This document shows, piece by piece, positions 34,154-46,908 of a stretch of DNA of 64,000 nucleotides. Origin of the DNA: Clarireedia homoeocarpa (lineage: Eukaryota; Ascomycota; Leotiomycetes; Helotiales; Rutstroemiaceae); the NCBI GenBank assembly GCA_001465935.1, contig LNKV01000007.1, positions 1,240,001 through 1,304,000 on the forward strand, in the 5' to 3' direction. A program made the translations under genes and the position numbers. Each line of letters opens with the position of its first letter. Position 1 is the stretch's first letter. The notes beneath the pieces are model-generated. The model searched no databases, was not told the DNA's origin, and saw only the letters and a program-made list of their open reading frames with translations.

Positions 34154-35184
34154 ATGGATGACAAAGGGTTTGAAGAACTCACGGATCTTGAGTTGATGAA
34201 GTGTTTCGCATGGCAGAGTCAGGCGATCAATTGCTCCATGATACACTACACCCGCAACAAGTCCCGAGTTACACACAACCTCATCGACATAAAGCCAATG
34301 AAAGAAAGACTTAAGTCTGGTATCGAACACCTACTAGCTGACTTTCCAGTGGGAATTAATCTGAAGATCTTGCTGCAGCTCGATATCCAGGCATTGGGTC
34401 GTATTCGCCTTCCTAATTCGCATTTCAAAAGTGTCGTTGACGAACTTCCTGAATACAGACGTGTGAGGAAGTATGCTTATGATGCCATGAGAGCGATCCA
34501 TGATACCAACACAATTATTCATCACTCCCTAGAGAAAGTCTACCAAGTGTTGATTAGAGGCGCCTGCATCAAATGGGGGAATTTCGGTCTTTTCGTGTCA
34601 TAAAATTTGAGCGTTGTTGCCTCTACTGTCTTCGGGATAGCGACAACCCACTTTTTGGGGATCCGTAGAGTTGAGCACGAAATTTTTTGCGGTGGATACA
34701 AACCAGAGCGCGATAAATTTTACGTCAAGGAATGTTATCATAAATGGTCGTACCTTAGCAGAAGACGAGCTCGGAGAATTGAAAGCTTTCTCACGCATGT
34801 TAAGACATGCAAAGGTGCGTAAGAGCAATGGGAAGCATTAACCTCAAGCCCGGATATTCTTAGACGGGTTTCAAATAAGGAGGATAGGGTGCGTGACTGG
34901 GCTTTTCTCCAAGGAACTACACGGGAGCAGCATAGCTTGGATGAATACTCAGGTTGAACTATAACCAGACCTTCAAGAGTATATCCCTAACGAGGCGTGT
35001 CGCATCTGAAAGATGTGAAGTGGAGTCATCAATTGTCGACCATGATTCCGGAAATACGAGACGACCTAGTGTCTCGAGGGGAAGATTTGATGGGTCTCTC
35101 CGCTTACAATCAACTAGCTCATCTATCATGTCTCTCATGGACTGCCATGGTTTTCCTCCTCAGAAGGTGGCAAAAAAAATATAA
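34154..35184 (+). CDS. Hypothetical protein, three-exon model (uncertain)
   Basis: Exon 1 (34154-34594) starts MDDKGFEELTDLELMKCF and encodes 147 helical, charged residues. A 46-nt GTGTCA...GGGATAG intron leads in phase to exon 2 (34641-34814, containing KFFAVDTNQSAINFTS and ELGELKAFSRMLRHAK), which ends at a strong GTGCGT donor. The final exon is placed at 34978-35184 (basic, Ser-rich: RRPSVSRGRFDGS, then LQSTSSSIMS) because its acceptor keeps phase, giving about 273 aa. Its intron (163 nt) is long for this window. Without intron 1 the frame stops at 34601-34603, so an alternative reading is a gene with a premature stop. There is no recognised domain, signal peptide or membrane helix. Confidence 0.45.
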
Positions 35185-35230
35185 AAGTGAATTCCTTTCC
35201 TAAACAACTTTTATGGTCCGAGATCGATGT

Positions 35231-36458
35231 CTAGTGGTAGAGTTTATTCTTCGAATCCAGCACATTCAACAAAGTATACTATGAAGTAAAATGATCAGTA
35301 AACTTCTGTCACCACCCAAGAACTTGAATCCAATCATCTAAATAGAGACAAACTTACCACACACAACCTCTCTAGCCCATCTTCCACCCCCATTCCCACA
35401 GCTACCGTATCGACCTCCCTCCAGACAGCTCTCAACCCTCTATACTCCATACTTTCCCACCAGTCTAAGAAAACCGGTGCAGTGATGCCCTGCCACTCGA
35501 AAATATGCATTTCGACTACTATCTGACCGATCGGAAATTCTGGTTTCAGTGGATCCGGCGAAGAGAATGCTCCAGGAGCACCAGGGAGAGTATGTCCATT
35601 GAGCGATGACAGAGTGTTGTATTCGGAATAATCTACATCTGTTTTGAGAAGATCACTACGAGAGGTCGTGTATATTAGCAATTAGTGCCCGAAATGCAAA
35701 ACCAAAGCTGGAGTCATACATATAGGAATGACCATTCCTCTTCATCAACTCCTGGATCGTGTAAACTTTCCCCGCCTCATCCGTACCCCCACTGACCCCA
35801 ACCCTCTCGAAATGTGTTCTCTGCCTCATCTCAACTGTAATTTCGGGTCCGAAATTGAATCCTGGTACATGCGGATCGTAGCCCCATATCTCGCAATCTG
35901 TTCGAGTGAGTAATTCAGCCTCGAATGAGGAATCGTTGCCAACGCCTTATTCGTCTTCATGTTAGCTGCATTTCCAGTGCAATAAGTAAACTAAAAATCA
36001 CAGCAAGAAAAGGTGACCAAATCGTAGTAGCACTCACCAAAACTATAAATTATACAAGTCTGCTTCTTTCCCTTATAGGATGCAAGCCTACTTAATCCAC
36101 AGACCCACCAACCCCCTTCGCCTACCCGTCCAACTCTTTCCATCTCCCAGGGACACCCATAACTCGGGGTAACCAGGTCCCAAATACTCCATGGCGTCTC
36201 TTTGAAACTAATTTCATCCTTTGCTGGGAAGAAACCCCGATCACCAAATCGATGCCGGATTTCGCGACGTTTGGTGACCGCGCGTTGATAGAGAAGTTCT
36301 GATTGTTGCATGAACACGAAAAGGTTTGGACGGGATATGGATGTGAAGTGGAATTTAGGAAGGAAAGGCGAAGTAGAGTTAGAGCGATGGACAAGAAATA
36401 CGGCAATGAGAGTGAGGGAAGTTAGGATGGAGAACTGAGTGGGTTTACTGAGTCGCAT
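35231..36458 (-). CDS. Membrane-anchored methyltransferase-like protein (Methyltransf_22/METTL24-type)
   Basis: Predicted 330 aa in four exons (36458-36038, 35945-35720, 35655-35358, 35278-35231) with GTGAGT, GTATGA and GTAAGT donors; all phases agree and the last exon encodes YTLLNVLDSKNKLYH. The N-terminus is a type II anchor (RLSKPTQFSILTSLTLIAVFL). The domain follows with CIIYSFGVGNDSSFEAELL, CEIWGYDPHV, FGPEI, TIQELMKRNGHSYIDLLK, VVEMHIFEW and a GLR.VWREVDT block, the order seen in the PF13383-like family. The IYSFG segment occupies the cofactor-loop position of Rossmann methyltransferases. The substrate is unknown, and secretory-pathway membrane location is inferred from the anchor. Confidence 0.8.
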
Positions 36459-37151
36459 GATGGATTGAACTGAGCAGTTGATAGAGGTCTTGAACGACCA
36501 GCTGTATAAGTGAAGGAGATGCCTTCAATTCTTCGTGGATACCCAGCACTTTAGTGTATATTTCACGATGCAGTGAATTCCATACAGTAAGCAAAGCGAA
36601 AAGATTACAAAAATCACAAAGGTCTCGCACCGTCCATACTTTGGAGGCTTACGATGTGGAAATCAAGGGCAAATGTTTCTCCTTGGCCTCGCAGATTCCG
36701 TCCAATAAAGTATTCAAAAAAGCTGATAAATATTCTTTGCTTTTTGCTTTGCCTTAAGTAGAGCCGAATCCCTTGCTTCAGGGCCAAGGCTGATACGAGA
36801 CATTCCGCATAGCAAAGATGACACCTCAAACTTACTTGCGTCTGCACACAAGCTGGGGAACAGGGATAGCGGAATGACTCAGTGTCGTTTTTTCCATCTC
36901 CCGTCGTCACCTTCATGGACGCACGCAACTGCATCGGCGAATCGAGCTCAACTTGTGTAGGCTGGGTACTTTGCTGCGCTACAACAACAATCAAAAGAAA
37001 ACTCACAGTGCCCAGATATCCTAGAACATATATTTAGTTATAATGATCAGCGACGACACATTATTCCAAATCGGCCCGCCTCTCCTGCGCTGGAGAAATA
37101 ACTGCATAAAAGTCGTCTCCAATTGAACCATCTATCTGCTTTGGTCATCAG
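36459..37151. other. Region upstream of the methyltransferase-like gene
   Basis: No secure gene is present. A GTGAGT and a GTAAGT donor-like site on the minus strand (near 37006 and 36836) hint at an unresolved exon. On the plus strand an ATG at 37043 opens 27 codons (MISDDTLFQIGPPLLRW) that might be the first exon of the following model, but no in-phase donor was found. Confidence 0.3.
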
Positions 37152-37848
37152 TGCGAGTTCAAACCGCAAATCAACTTCAATCCTCCGATCTTGATGACGT
37201 CGAAAGCTGTGATATTAGTCTATGGTATGGTAACGTGTATAACTACGAGTTGCAGGACAAATTCGAGAGAGATTATGACCTCGAGCGAGGTGGTTTAATC
37301 AGGATCGAAGGAAGGATCGGGTGTTGGTGCGATTGCACAGAAATCCTCGAAAGAATCGCTGGCGTTACAGTAGGACTGCCAATCGGAGTTTTGCAAAGAT
37401 TAATGTTGTTCGGGTGAGTGCAAAGAAGATTAAGAGATGAGATTAACTGTATTGTGTGTCAAGTATATTACGTGGTAGAGTCACGTGATTAAGCATCTAC
37501 ACCTCCTGATCTCTTTTCTGAAAACCCGTTCTTGATTTCAGTACTTCTGGTGGTAAAGAGGTATATCAATTTCCAGATATCAATCTCCCCTTTTATCTTC
37601 CAGTTCTGTACCTTCAACCTTATGCTATCTAACTATGTTGACTTCTTCGTACGTTGTTCAGTGGTCTACAAAAGCGATCCAAAGCAGCCGAGGGTTGGTT
37701 TGCATCAGTCAACCAAACTATTTTCCTCGAGTCTGCTATTCTATCTTCATACAATTTGCTGATTCCATTCCCAAAGCGCCAAAGGACTTTTTCGGATTGC
37801 GACGCCCACTCCAACGGCTTTGGCGAGATTCACTGCTCATATCTATAA
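37152..37848 (+). CDS. Hypothetical protein fragment, two terminal exons (5' end unresolved)
   Basis: Exon A (37152-37413) follows a CAG acceptor and reads LWYGNVYNYELQDKFERDY, then ERGGLIRIEG, GCWCDCTEILERIAG and a GTGAGT donor after LMLF. A 248-nt intron leads in phase to exon B (37662-37848, GLQKRSKAAEGWFASVNQ at the start, HCSYL at the stop). No start codon exists in exon A before the late LMLF Met, so at least one upstream exon is missing or the locus is a remnant. A CxCDC cluster is the only notable motif. The call rests on composition and phase and is weak. Confidence 0.3.
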
Positions 37849-38257
37849 GATACCATACACTGTCCAACAGGGCAACTAATACCAAAGTGATGGAACCATA
37901 TGGACAACATATCTCATCCCTTTCAGATAGGAATGACCCACCAGCATTGACCAACACAACTGAGTCCGAGAGTGATCCGGTTCGGTGCCACGGTTCGGAA
38001 TTGGTACCAACAGTTATATAACATGTGCTAAAGAGGTGCATAGAACTACGATAACGAGTGAGGACCGACATGCAGTTCTCAGGTAGAGCGAAGGCGTGTT
38101 AATCTACGCTTGGGAGTAAAGAGAGGCAAGAATCATTCGTCTGCACTTATCTACGAACCAATATTTTGCTAGGAAAACTAGATAAGTACAGTTTGCACTC
38201 GCAAAACTGGTGTAGCTACTTCATATCCACCTTTCGCATCAATCGTTTAACAACGAC
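37849..38257. other. Intergenic, no gene seen
   Basis: A 409-bp stretch without a convincing frame or repeat. It should hold promoter sequence of the ancestral O-methyltransferase gene that follows. Confidence 0.35.
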
Positions 38258-39660
38258 ATGTCTACTTCTAGCAGAATTGTAGAGCTTTCTGCTATCATTC
38301 ACGAGAACACCCGCAAGGTGGACGACTTCATAACCTCGAGTGGCCTTCCTAGTCCCTCTTTCGATGTCTCTCAGCCGCCCAGGCTTTCTCTGCCACCACA
38401 CATCCAAAACCTGCAGAAAGCCGTCACTAATGCCTCGGATGAATTGAAAAGTTTGATGCTTGGCCCATTAGGCTCCGTAATTAATACTCGAATAGGTTTA
38501 TTGCCGATGCTTTGGTTTTTGGACTGTAGCACACTGGCACAAGATGATAAGCTAAAATAACCCACTCGCAGCACAACCACTTGTCAAGTCTTCAAGCGAT
38601 TCATCGTTTCAGGACTGCTCATACTTTCTCCGCCAACGAGACCTATACCTTCAGTGATATTACCCAAGCATGTTCTCTCCCCGAATCAGATGTCCGTCGA
38701 ATCCTCCGGCATGCTATGACTTACTACATCTTCCGTGAACCATCACCCGGCATCATAGCCCAAACTGCTTTATCCAAATCTCTCGTTGATATCTCTCCAC
38801 TGGGCTCATTAATTGGGTTTCTGACTCAGGAGCTATGAACCTCGTCGACGACTGGTCGATGCAATGTTCAAGTGGCCCGGTTCCGAAGAACCCAACAAGG
38901 CCGGTTTTGCCCTCGCTCACGCAACCGAACTACCCATGTTCGAGCTGATCAAACGTGACCCTGCCCGCGCTCAGCAGATGAGCGCCGCGATGGCTCTCAT
39001 GCATACGGGGCCTGGCTATAGCATTGAGTATGTTCTTGAAAACTTTGACTGGGGCTGCGGAAGGTGTATTGGTTGATGTAGACGGTGGAACAGGGACGAG
39101 CACAGCGGAGATCGCAAGGTGTTTCCCGAAGCTCAAGTGCGTTGTGCAGGATTTACCGGCAGTTATCACGGCTGCGACTGTTCCGGAGGATCTGAAAGAA
39201 AACGAGAGATTGACGTTCGTGGCACATGATTTCTTTAAGGAGCAACATATAAAAGATGCTGATGTCTATTATATGAGATGGATTTTACATGATGTGAGTT
39301 TTACCACATTTTTCTGAATTATGCATCCACCGGTTGCTACCTACTAACGTCCATCCTTCCTCCATAATCCAGTAGTCCGACAAATACGCCCTTCAGATCC
39401 TTCAAGCACTCCTTCCCGCGCTCAAACCTGGCGCAAGAATCTTAGGCTAAGATATGTACCTTCCGCCTCCCTGCGTTCTAAGTCCATATGAAGAGAGAGA
39501 AGCTAGGTACACTATCTGAAACGAACACTCAGAACCCGAAGCCCTCTACTAGTGACATTCAGGGCGTTCGACCTCGCAATGAAAGAGATTCAAAATGCCA
39601 AGAGCGCGATGCAGACGACTGGGCTGCACTCTTTGTACAGGTAGACCCGCGATTGAAGTA
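38258..39660 (+). pseudogene. Decayed O-methyltransferase (plant/fungal OMT, PF00891 type)
   Basis: The N-terminus starts at an intact ATG (MSTSSRIVELSAIIHENTRK). Downstream the family's dimerisation part (LSSLQAIHRFR, SLPESDVRRILRHAM), the SAM loop (VLVDVDGGTGTSTAEIAR), FPKLKCVVQDLP, HDFFKEQ, YYMRWILHD and LPPPCVLSPYEER are all readable, but only by changing frame. There are frameshifts near 38830-38845 and 39055-39065, and another near 39597. In-frame stops occur at 39373-39375 (the conserved Trp of HDWSDKY is TAG), 39448-39450 and 39517-39519. The GTGAGT...CAG intron at 39294-39372 is still recognisable. Intact relatives methylate polyketides or flavonoid-like phenols. This copy cannot make a working enzyme. 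No partner biosynthetic gene is nearby. Confidence 0.85.
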
Positions 39661-40396
39661 TCCCAGAGGGCTCGAAGTTGGCGATGATTTCTGCTGTGTG
39701 GATGGGCTAAGTAGACTAGATAGAGTAGGTAGGTGGTGTAAGATTGAAAGACCACAGGAAAGAATCATTTACTCATATGGTGCTATATATCAACGCCAAC
39801 CTTGGCTCCTGGTCTGGTCTGGCATAAATACAGATAGACATCTTAAACTACCCTCAATACTACGAGTCCGTCAATTCCTCAACCATGCCAATTACATTTC
39901 ACACCCAAATCACCTCAATTCAACCAACTACAGTAGTTACTCATTCTCCGAATTACCTTTATCTTCACCTTACTGTCCAGTACAGTACAGTACAGTACAG
40001 TACCGCACCGCTGTCACACAGAAATGAAATGAAATGAAATGAAATCCCCAACCCACAACCACTACGTAAAGCTTAGTTACCTTACCTTACCTTACGCTTA
40101 CGCTTACATGCACATCATCCCCATCCCCATCCCCATCCCCCAACCCCTCGATCTCGATCCCGATCTCGATTTCCCCACACTCTGAACTGCCCTGCTCTAA
40201 CAAAAACCTTACCTTGTCTGTCTGTCTGTCTGTTCCCCTTTAGTTATAATCTATGCTGTCAGAGGCTGAGGCGCATTGTACTGTACGTGCTATTGCATGC
40301 ATGCATAACTACATGGCATGCATGGCTTACATCATACTGCGTCGTTGATATTACGACAATATTCAGGTACCGGGCTTACAGCACGTTTTCTGCTAT

Positions 40397-40437
<41 letters not shown>

Positions 40438-40751
40438 CTTTTTTCGCCGGGATTAGGATGGAGATTCTGGAGAGAGTAATTTAATGTTGTGATAGAGTTT
40501 GATATTGATATTGATATATTCATAAACGTAACCCAATATATATCTGTACAGTCGTCCGTCCCTCTATACATTGGTATTGGTATTGGTATAATATACAATG
40601 AAAAGCAAAAGCTCCCCCACGAGCCCACCCCGAACCAATTCACCACGCTATGCCCATGAATTTCCAAGAACACCAAAAAACCACCACCGAATTAGCATCA
40701 TCTACCTAACTAGACAAGAGAAGAAATGAAAAAGATCGTAATCTATCGTAC
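39661..40751. other. Convergent intergenic region with simple repeats
   Basis: No gene is seen. Repeats include (CAGTA)n at about 39978-40001, (GAAAT)n near 40022-40043, CTTAC repeats near 40079-40107, (CTGT)n near 40217-40233 and a 35-bp poly(T). The right end is the 3' UTR side of the hexose transporter gene. Confidence 0.5.
40403..40437. repeat. Poly(T) tract, 35 bp
   Basis: 35 consecutive T, then CTTTTTTCGCCGGGATTAGG. It is the second long poly(T) in the window, also followed closely by CGGGA, about 315 bp past the stop codon of the minus-strand hexose transporter. Confidence 0.8.
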
Positions 40752-42702
40752 CTACGCTGCAGTTGCAGTCGCAGGCTTGCCCTCATCATGGAACACACCT
40801 CCCTGACCAGCCTCGTTAACCTTCTGTAATCTACCACCTCTCCTCTCAAGGTGCATAGCATCCGTATTAACCGTCTCGCCCAAGTGCTCCCTAGTCTCTG
40901 TATCGAATTCAAATGCATGACTTCCGATAGGTCTAACATGCATAAGATACATGGCGTCGACCTCCTCCAACGTCTTCCCGCTCGATTCAACGAGGAAAAA
41001 GAAAACGACGAAGAAAGCGGCAAGATTGCATCCCGCAAAGACATATCCATACGCGTATTGAATATCGCCTGTGATGAAAGGGGTAAAGAACGCGAGCATG
41101 AAGTTCCAGAACCAGTTGGCGCTAGTAGCGAAAGCCATGGCGACGGCACGGTAGCGGTAGGGGAACATTTCACTAATGGTGGCCCATACTAGCGGTCCCC
41201 ACGTCGTAGCGAACGAGACAATAAACAAACAAGCAAAGACAATCATGACGGTGCCGGCCGTCTTGGCTTCAGAGGATCCGACAGGTGCGTTCTTGAACTT
41301 GAATTGACCGACAGAGGCGAAGACGAGGAAACACATGGTTTGCCAGAGGGCGGCGATGTATAGGGATTCACGGCGACGGAAGTGGCGCGCCATGTAGACA
41401 CCGAAGAAGGTAGCACCGACATTGACACCACCAAGGATCATGGCTGTTACGAAGGAGTTCTTGATTCCGACTCCTTGGAAGATAGTTGTGCCATAGTAGA
41501 AGAAGTAGTTTGCACCAGTGAGTTGTTGCAGCATCTGAAGAGCCATGGCAAGAGAAACACGGTAGAGCATACGTGGACCAGTAATGGCTTCGTACCATGG
41601 GTGGTCGCCTTGAGTTGCTGCTCTGACCTTTTCGATTTCTGCCGTCTCCTGTTCGATCACGGGGTGAGCCTCGTCAACACCGTAGAACTTAGCCATTGTT
41701 GTGCGGGCGCGCTCTGAATTACCATGGTTCCAATCGTATCGAGGGGTTTCTGGGAGGAAGATGATACCAATACCGAGCATGATAGCCCAGATGAACCCTA
41801 CACCCATTGGGATTCTGTAAGAACCGGTGTTGGTGTAACTTTCGGTGCCGTAGTTGATGCAGTCTGCGGTGAAAATACCGATGGTGATGAAAAGTTGGTA
41901 ACATCTGCAATCCTCATATTAGTATGGGCTTTAAAGATTCGATAGGGCACGAAGCGACTTACGAGATAACAGCTCCACGAACGGGTACTGGAGAGGTCTC
42001 GGCCATGTACATTGGTACAAGGACAGAGAGTGCACCGACACCCAAACCGGCTACCCATCTACCCATTGCAATTCCAACCCAGCCACCTGGACCCACAGAC
42101 ATTTGTACAACGACACCAATACAGAATACCAAACACCATGGAGGAATACATGTTCGTCGTCCAAATCTATTTGCGAGTGGTCCGGCGATGAGACATCCGA
42201 TCAAGGTACCGATGGAGAGCTGAGCAGATCAATTAGTAACCGATTTAAGGACCGAACGAATGGGCACAATGGAGCACATACCAAACCAACAATCACACCC
42301 GAGCGAACATTGGTGAAGTAGTAGCCAGCAGGATGAGCAGTTAGGTCGCTTGTAGGTTGCCCAAATCTTCTCAAGAACACTTCCATCTCCAAGAACCCAG
42401 AAATTTGTCCGGTGTCGTACCCGAAAATGAAACCGCTAGAAGCCAAAGTTAGCATAGTTTTGCAACGTGCGACTCAAGTACACATACCCCATGGCAACCA
42501 GCGATGTCATAAATATCGTGCGCATGGTGACTGAAGGAATACGCAGGTTTGCATTGCTTCTGGTATGTTTCTCAGGGTTGGAATTGAAGGTATTCGCAGC
42601 ACCGTTTGCATGGCCGTCCATGGAGTTTGATTTTGATCCGACTGCAGTAGTTGCAGTGCTGTGATCGGCACTGCGATCTCTATTTCTGTTGAAGAGACCC
42701 AT
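40752..42702 (-). CDS. MFS sugar-porter family hexose transporter
   Basis: Predicted 592 aa in four exons (42702-42488, 42435-42282, 42219-41963, 41904-40752), all phases consistent. Twelve helices are expected. Sugar-porter signatures are present: GFIFGYDTGQISG in helix 1, ANRFGRRT between helices 2 and 3, GRWVAGLGVGALSVLVPMY, FLPETPRYDW, the substrate-binding LQQLTGANYFFYYG, and VESSGKTLEEVDAMY after helix 12. These match fungal high-affinity hexose/monosaccharide transporters that import glucose or related sugars by proton symport or facilitation at the plasma membrane. Possible CreA-type hexamers (CTGGGG at 43105-43110 and CCGGGG on the opposite strand near 43087) lie upstream, but single hexamers are weak evidence. 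The exact sugar cannot be told. Confidence 0.93.
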
Positions 42703-45700
42703 GGCGGAAAAAATTACGGTGCAATGATATGGAAAAAAGAATTATTGGGGGTTGAGGCACGTTTCGAAGAATGAGAGGGAATGGGGATTCTTATATGTCT
42801 CAAAGGAGGAAGCGGGCCAACGACTAGTACAAGTAGAATAAACGGATCAGCTGGGTCGAGTGACTTGTCTGGTGATTTGATGGCAGCCGCGGATACGCAA
42901 CTTGTTTGCAAGCCGCAAGTAGCAGGTATGGAAGTACAATGCGAGCTGGGATGCCGAACCTTCCATGGCCGGAGACTGGGTGGTGACATTATCTTTCTTT
43001 TCTCATGACGACCCTGGAAAAGCGATTAGTTGGCCCAATTGGGCAAGGCGTGGTGTTTGAATAAGGTCTGATTAGACCGACCAAGTCCCCGGGTGGAGAA
43101 GAAACTGGGGTTCTCCTCACAATCCACAGGACTTCTACTATGCACAACGTAAGATTGTTGACGGTTGACCGAACTATGACGTCGTGTCGGGGACCCTTGC
43201 TCATCGAGCGTCAAAAGAAGGAATCAAAATCAAATAATTTCGCTGCAATCGCCGAGCCGAACATACTCCGCGCTCAAACCGTTGCACGCACGTGAGCTGA
43301 CCCATTCAAGGTTCCATCCAAGTAAATTGGTGAACCAATCATTGCCGACACTTGCAAAATCTCCAGATTTGAAAGGAGACTCCGGATATCAGATGGAGAC
43401 CAAAAAGGAGGAAAACGGTGCCATCTCGGCGGCACTTGGTTTAAGGTCAGCCAACAACGTGGAACTTGACTGACCATCGAAGATGCCCCGTATGGAGAGA
43501 GGTAGCCTCTTCGTATCCCATGGGCCTCCAGGTTTTCCACAATTTTGGTGGTTGTGGGAATTTTCGGTGGTCGGTGGTATCGTGATAAGGAGAACGGGGA
43601 GGCGGATTTTGCGGGTGTGTACTTCGTACGGTACACCAAGCTATGACGACGCAATACGCAATACGAAATACGAAATGCCAAACCCATAGAATAAGAAATC
43701 GCAAGCTTCTTTACCTACGCCAGGAAGTCTTTTGGTAACGTCCCTTGCAGTGTTTGGAGACTGGCACGAACTGGTTGTTGTGTTGCCCATATCCTTTAGT
43801 ACAAAGTAAGTGATGGCTCCAATCACTGGCGCGCCACACAATTCGTCCGTTTCCCCAGCCAAAGCAAATGCCAAGCCCCACTCTCCCTTTCTTGGGGAAT
43901 TCTAGCACGACTCACCCGACGTTGCCAAACTTACTCGGAACAAGCGGATCCAAGAGTTCATCGCCTTGGTACAGCACAATGCTACAGTAGCACGAGGCAC
44001 CAGGAGCTTATCGATATCAGTACCGGTACCTGGATTTTCCGACCCGATTACCAACCACAGAAATCATGTGCCGGTTATCAGGCTTTTTTGGTCGGTGGTG
44101 GGGGTGTTGTGGGGGGAGTAGAACTCTTTGAGAAGCTTCCAGATAAGGAGGTGCTCGCTATCTAAACTCCGAATTTCCTACGGCAGGTCGGCTAAGGAAG
44201 CTTCCTTGCTACTTCAAGAACATCGCTCGAAGATTTGAGGCCGTGTTCCCTCAAAGATAGGAACCGTCCTATGAATGCTCGCACGCTCGAAACCAAGTCG
44301 ACCTTGACGGCTGTCACCAAGACTGAATGGAACGTGGATGTAACCGGATGCCGGAGGCAGATGAAATGCGACAAAGTTGTACTCGAGGGCAGGTTGTTCA
44401 GCCTCTTAAAAGTTGTATACGTTTCACATACACGGTGAGCTGTAACCAAGGCATTCCCTCTGATACAGTAATGTTGCGAGAACTGTCTCGTCAAGAAGGA
44501 GTGCAAATGAAAGCCACAGCAGACGGAACTCGCTGACAGGACCTCTGAATGTTGCAAGCCAACCCAACTTCTCAAAGGATGCTTTTGTTGATTCTGCTGA
44601 CGTAGAGACGAGCCCTCAGTAGCAACAGTGGAAACAGCATTGCCATCCATACGTCAACGACTCTCGTCCCTACGAGGACGGCTCTGGACAGACGACTGCA
44701 GCTGGCAGAGTCGTAGAACCACAACTTCGCCATCCACAGCTCCCTCTATCCCTTGAAACACCGTTCGTTGCATATAGGATAACCTGCCTCATCTGCTTGA
44801 GGTCGGAGCGACTTCATGCTGATTACACCATACTTGGCAGAGGCGCTGCAATGATATTTCTCCGCTGGTGCAAACGGTCAGAAGTATCTCTTTGCGAAGA
44901 TCCCTCCGTCTCCTTTTGTGCGGCCATAGTATGAGGATCCAGCCTCAAGAGAACGCACTTCGAACTCTAAAGCACCAGCCACTCGAAATTACCAAGATAA
45001 CAATCAAGTAGTATACGAAAGTGCGATGCGAAAGTAATATCCACCAAACAAAATCAAACAAAAACCAACCTGGAGAATTTGGTATATTCCTTAGTTCTAT
45101 TTCTGCCTTAAAGCTTGAAAGGCAGGGCTTCAGTGTGGACGCATTTAGGCAAAAATAGGATAAATCCTCCGTCGGAGTACATGGAGCTATCGTGGGTTGC
45201 CCTTTTATATCCGTCGAGAACCCCAGGGTCGATCAATGTATTAATCCCGACCTTCAACACAGCAGTTGTTCCGGACTTTCTCGGTATGTACGAAGTACAG
45301 TGCCCGTTTTCGAGAATTGTGTCTCGTAAAGCAGTGAGAGCATCGGCAGATAGGTAAGGGAAGTTCAAACTACCCCTAGTCGTCGTGTGGAAATCGTTGC
45401 TTTTGGTCGATGTGTACCGCCGCAGGGCGTTAAGGGGATTGCTTCTGTGCCGTACAAATTGTTGTCGGCCCAGTCCGAGTCGGTCTGATGCTCCTTCATG
45501 GGCTCGTACTGGTACTGGGTTGAGATGAGGTCAGACGTGTAATGTAAACACCTCTTGTTGCAATGAAATCTCGAGTGTCACTCACCTCCATCACCCTTCC
45601 CTACCTCTTGACTCCCACGACTTCCTCGATAGAAATAGCAAATAACCAAGCAACACTTGTGTTTTTCTGCTCGTACCAAAACGGGCACCCATGGACGATC

Positions 45701-46908
45701 ATTGGCGGAAGATTTTGAACCCCTGGTGACCGACCATTTTCCCCTCCACATAGGCAACTTCTCCAAATTCCCCCATCTTTTCTCCCTTCACTAAGAACTT
45801 CCCCAGCTCTTTACCCCTTCATCACCACTCTTTATCACCGAATTGCCACCATCACTGTATGCAGGGCCAGTCCTAGGCAATAAGCAGCCTGAAAGAGCAA
45901 GAGATAGCAAGGATTGATTCCATACAATTGCTTCGTCGGTGGAACAATCCATACCGACAAGACAGTTTCAAAGCTATACAATTTTTCCATGAGCTTAATC
46001 GTACCATTGAATGCGAGTAACATCGAGGCACCCCCGAAGCTACCTCTTCCTTCCCACGCCGTCCTTGGCACATAATTGGTGAATTGAGTCCGGGGAAAGC
46101 GCAGGGAACACAAAGCAGGACGAACCATCGGAAAAACAGACCGCGCGACCAAAGCCGCGAGGTCCCATCAACTGCCACCATCTCCGCTCACCGTTACATG
46201 TAGATGAAGAATTCCTTCCAATGATTGTATGACTTAAGTCAGCCCTCTTTCCGAACCCTCCACTCCTTCACCACCCAAAACACAGAGAACCAACGGGGAC
46301 ACAGAGAGAACGACGAAACTTTGCCCGGAATTTGATTTTCGCACCCAAGGACGCTGTCAGCAACCCCAAATCCTCGCGCCACCACCATTGGCTTCTTGGA
46401 ACTCTTGGGAGCAAACGCTATACAATTGCAGTGTAGTGCATGCCGCTCCCCGCCAGTTGAATGTTCTTTGCATATTTGGCAAGCTCGTCGTAGAATTATT
46501 CCACAAGTTCAACGTCTACCACGAATGTCTACCACACCATCATCTGGGGATCACGGGTTGGCATGTAGGACAGCAGAATTGGGAACGATATCGAGTTTAT
46601 CCCGACCATTGTATCATTGATCCAGACATACCCACCAAAGGTCTATCACAACCAAACGATTATCTCGGGATACGTCTAACGCTAAATTGCGGAAGTACCC
46701 AACAACGCTGTGCGTACATAGTACTTCATAAAGGGCCCCCGGAGGAAAGCTTGTGCCTGTATCGGTTACTCCTTACATACAAATCGGCGACTTTTAATTA
46801 TCCGGCAACGCCCTTTGGGGAACATTTTTGTCCGATCATTCAAGAACTCTTCCGCAGCTCATCTCGTCAAATAACACCTTGGTGCAGCCATCAAGTGGCC
46901 ACCGTCTC
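42703..46908. other. Long divergent spacer, no gene supported
   Basis: 4.2 kb between the divergently transcribed hexose transporter and the QutR-like gene. Frames up to about 200 codons occur but have no domain-like composition, and several overlap on both strands. Small repeats are seen near 43650-43680 (AATACGnAATACG type). Regulatory DNA of both neighbours must lie here; specific sites cannot be assigned. Confidence 0.4.

Noticed and set aside
35221..35258. tRNA-like pieces (TAGTGGTAGAG followed by TTCGAATCC)
   Set aside because: The A-box and B-box look-alikes are too close together for a cloverleaf, no acceptor stem pairs around them, and the DNA overlaps the last exon of the methyltransferase-like gene.
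38258..39660. Functional O-methyltransferase with extra introns
   Set aside because: The stops at 39373 and 39448 and the frame changes near 38835 and 39060 fall inside conserved motifs without splice sites that could remove them.
44192..44650. 152-codon minus-strand frame in the hexose transporter/QutR spacer
   Set aside because: Composition is random-like (many Ser, Leu, His, Cys), no motif is visible, and overlapping frames exist on the other strand.
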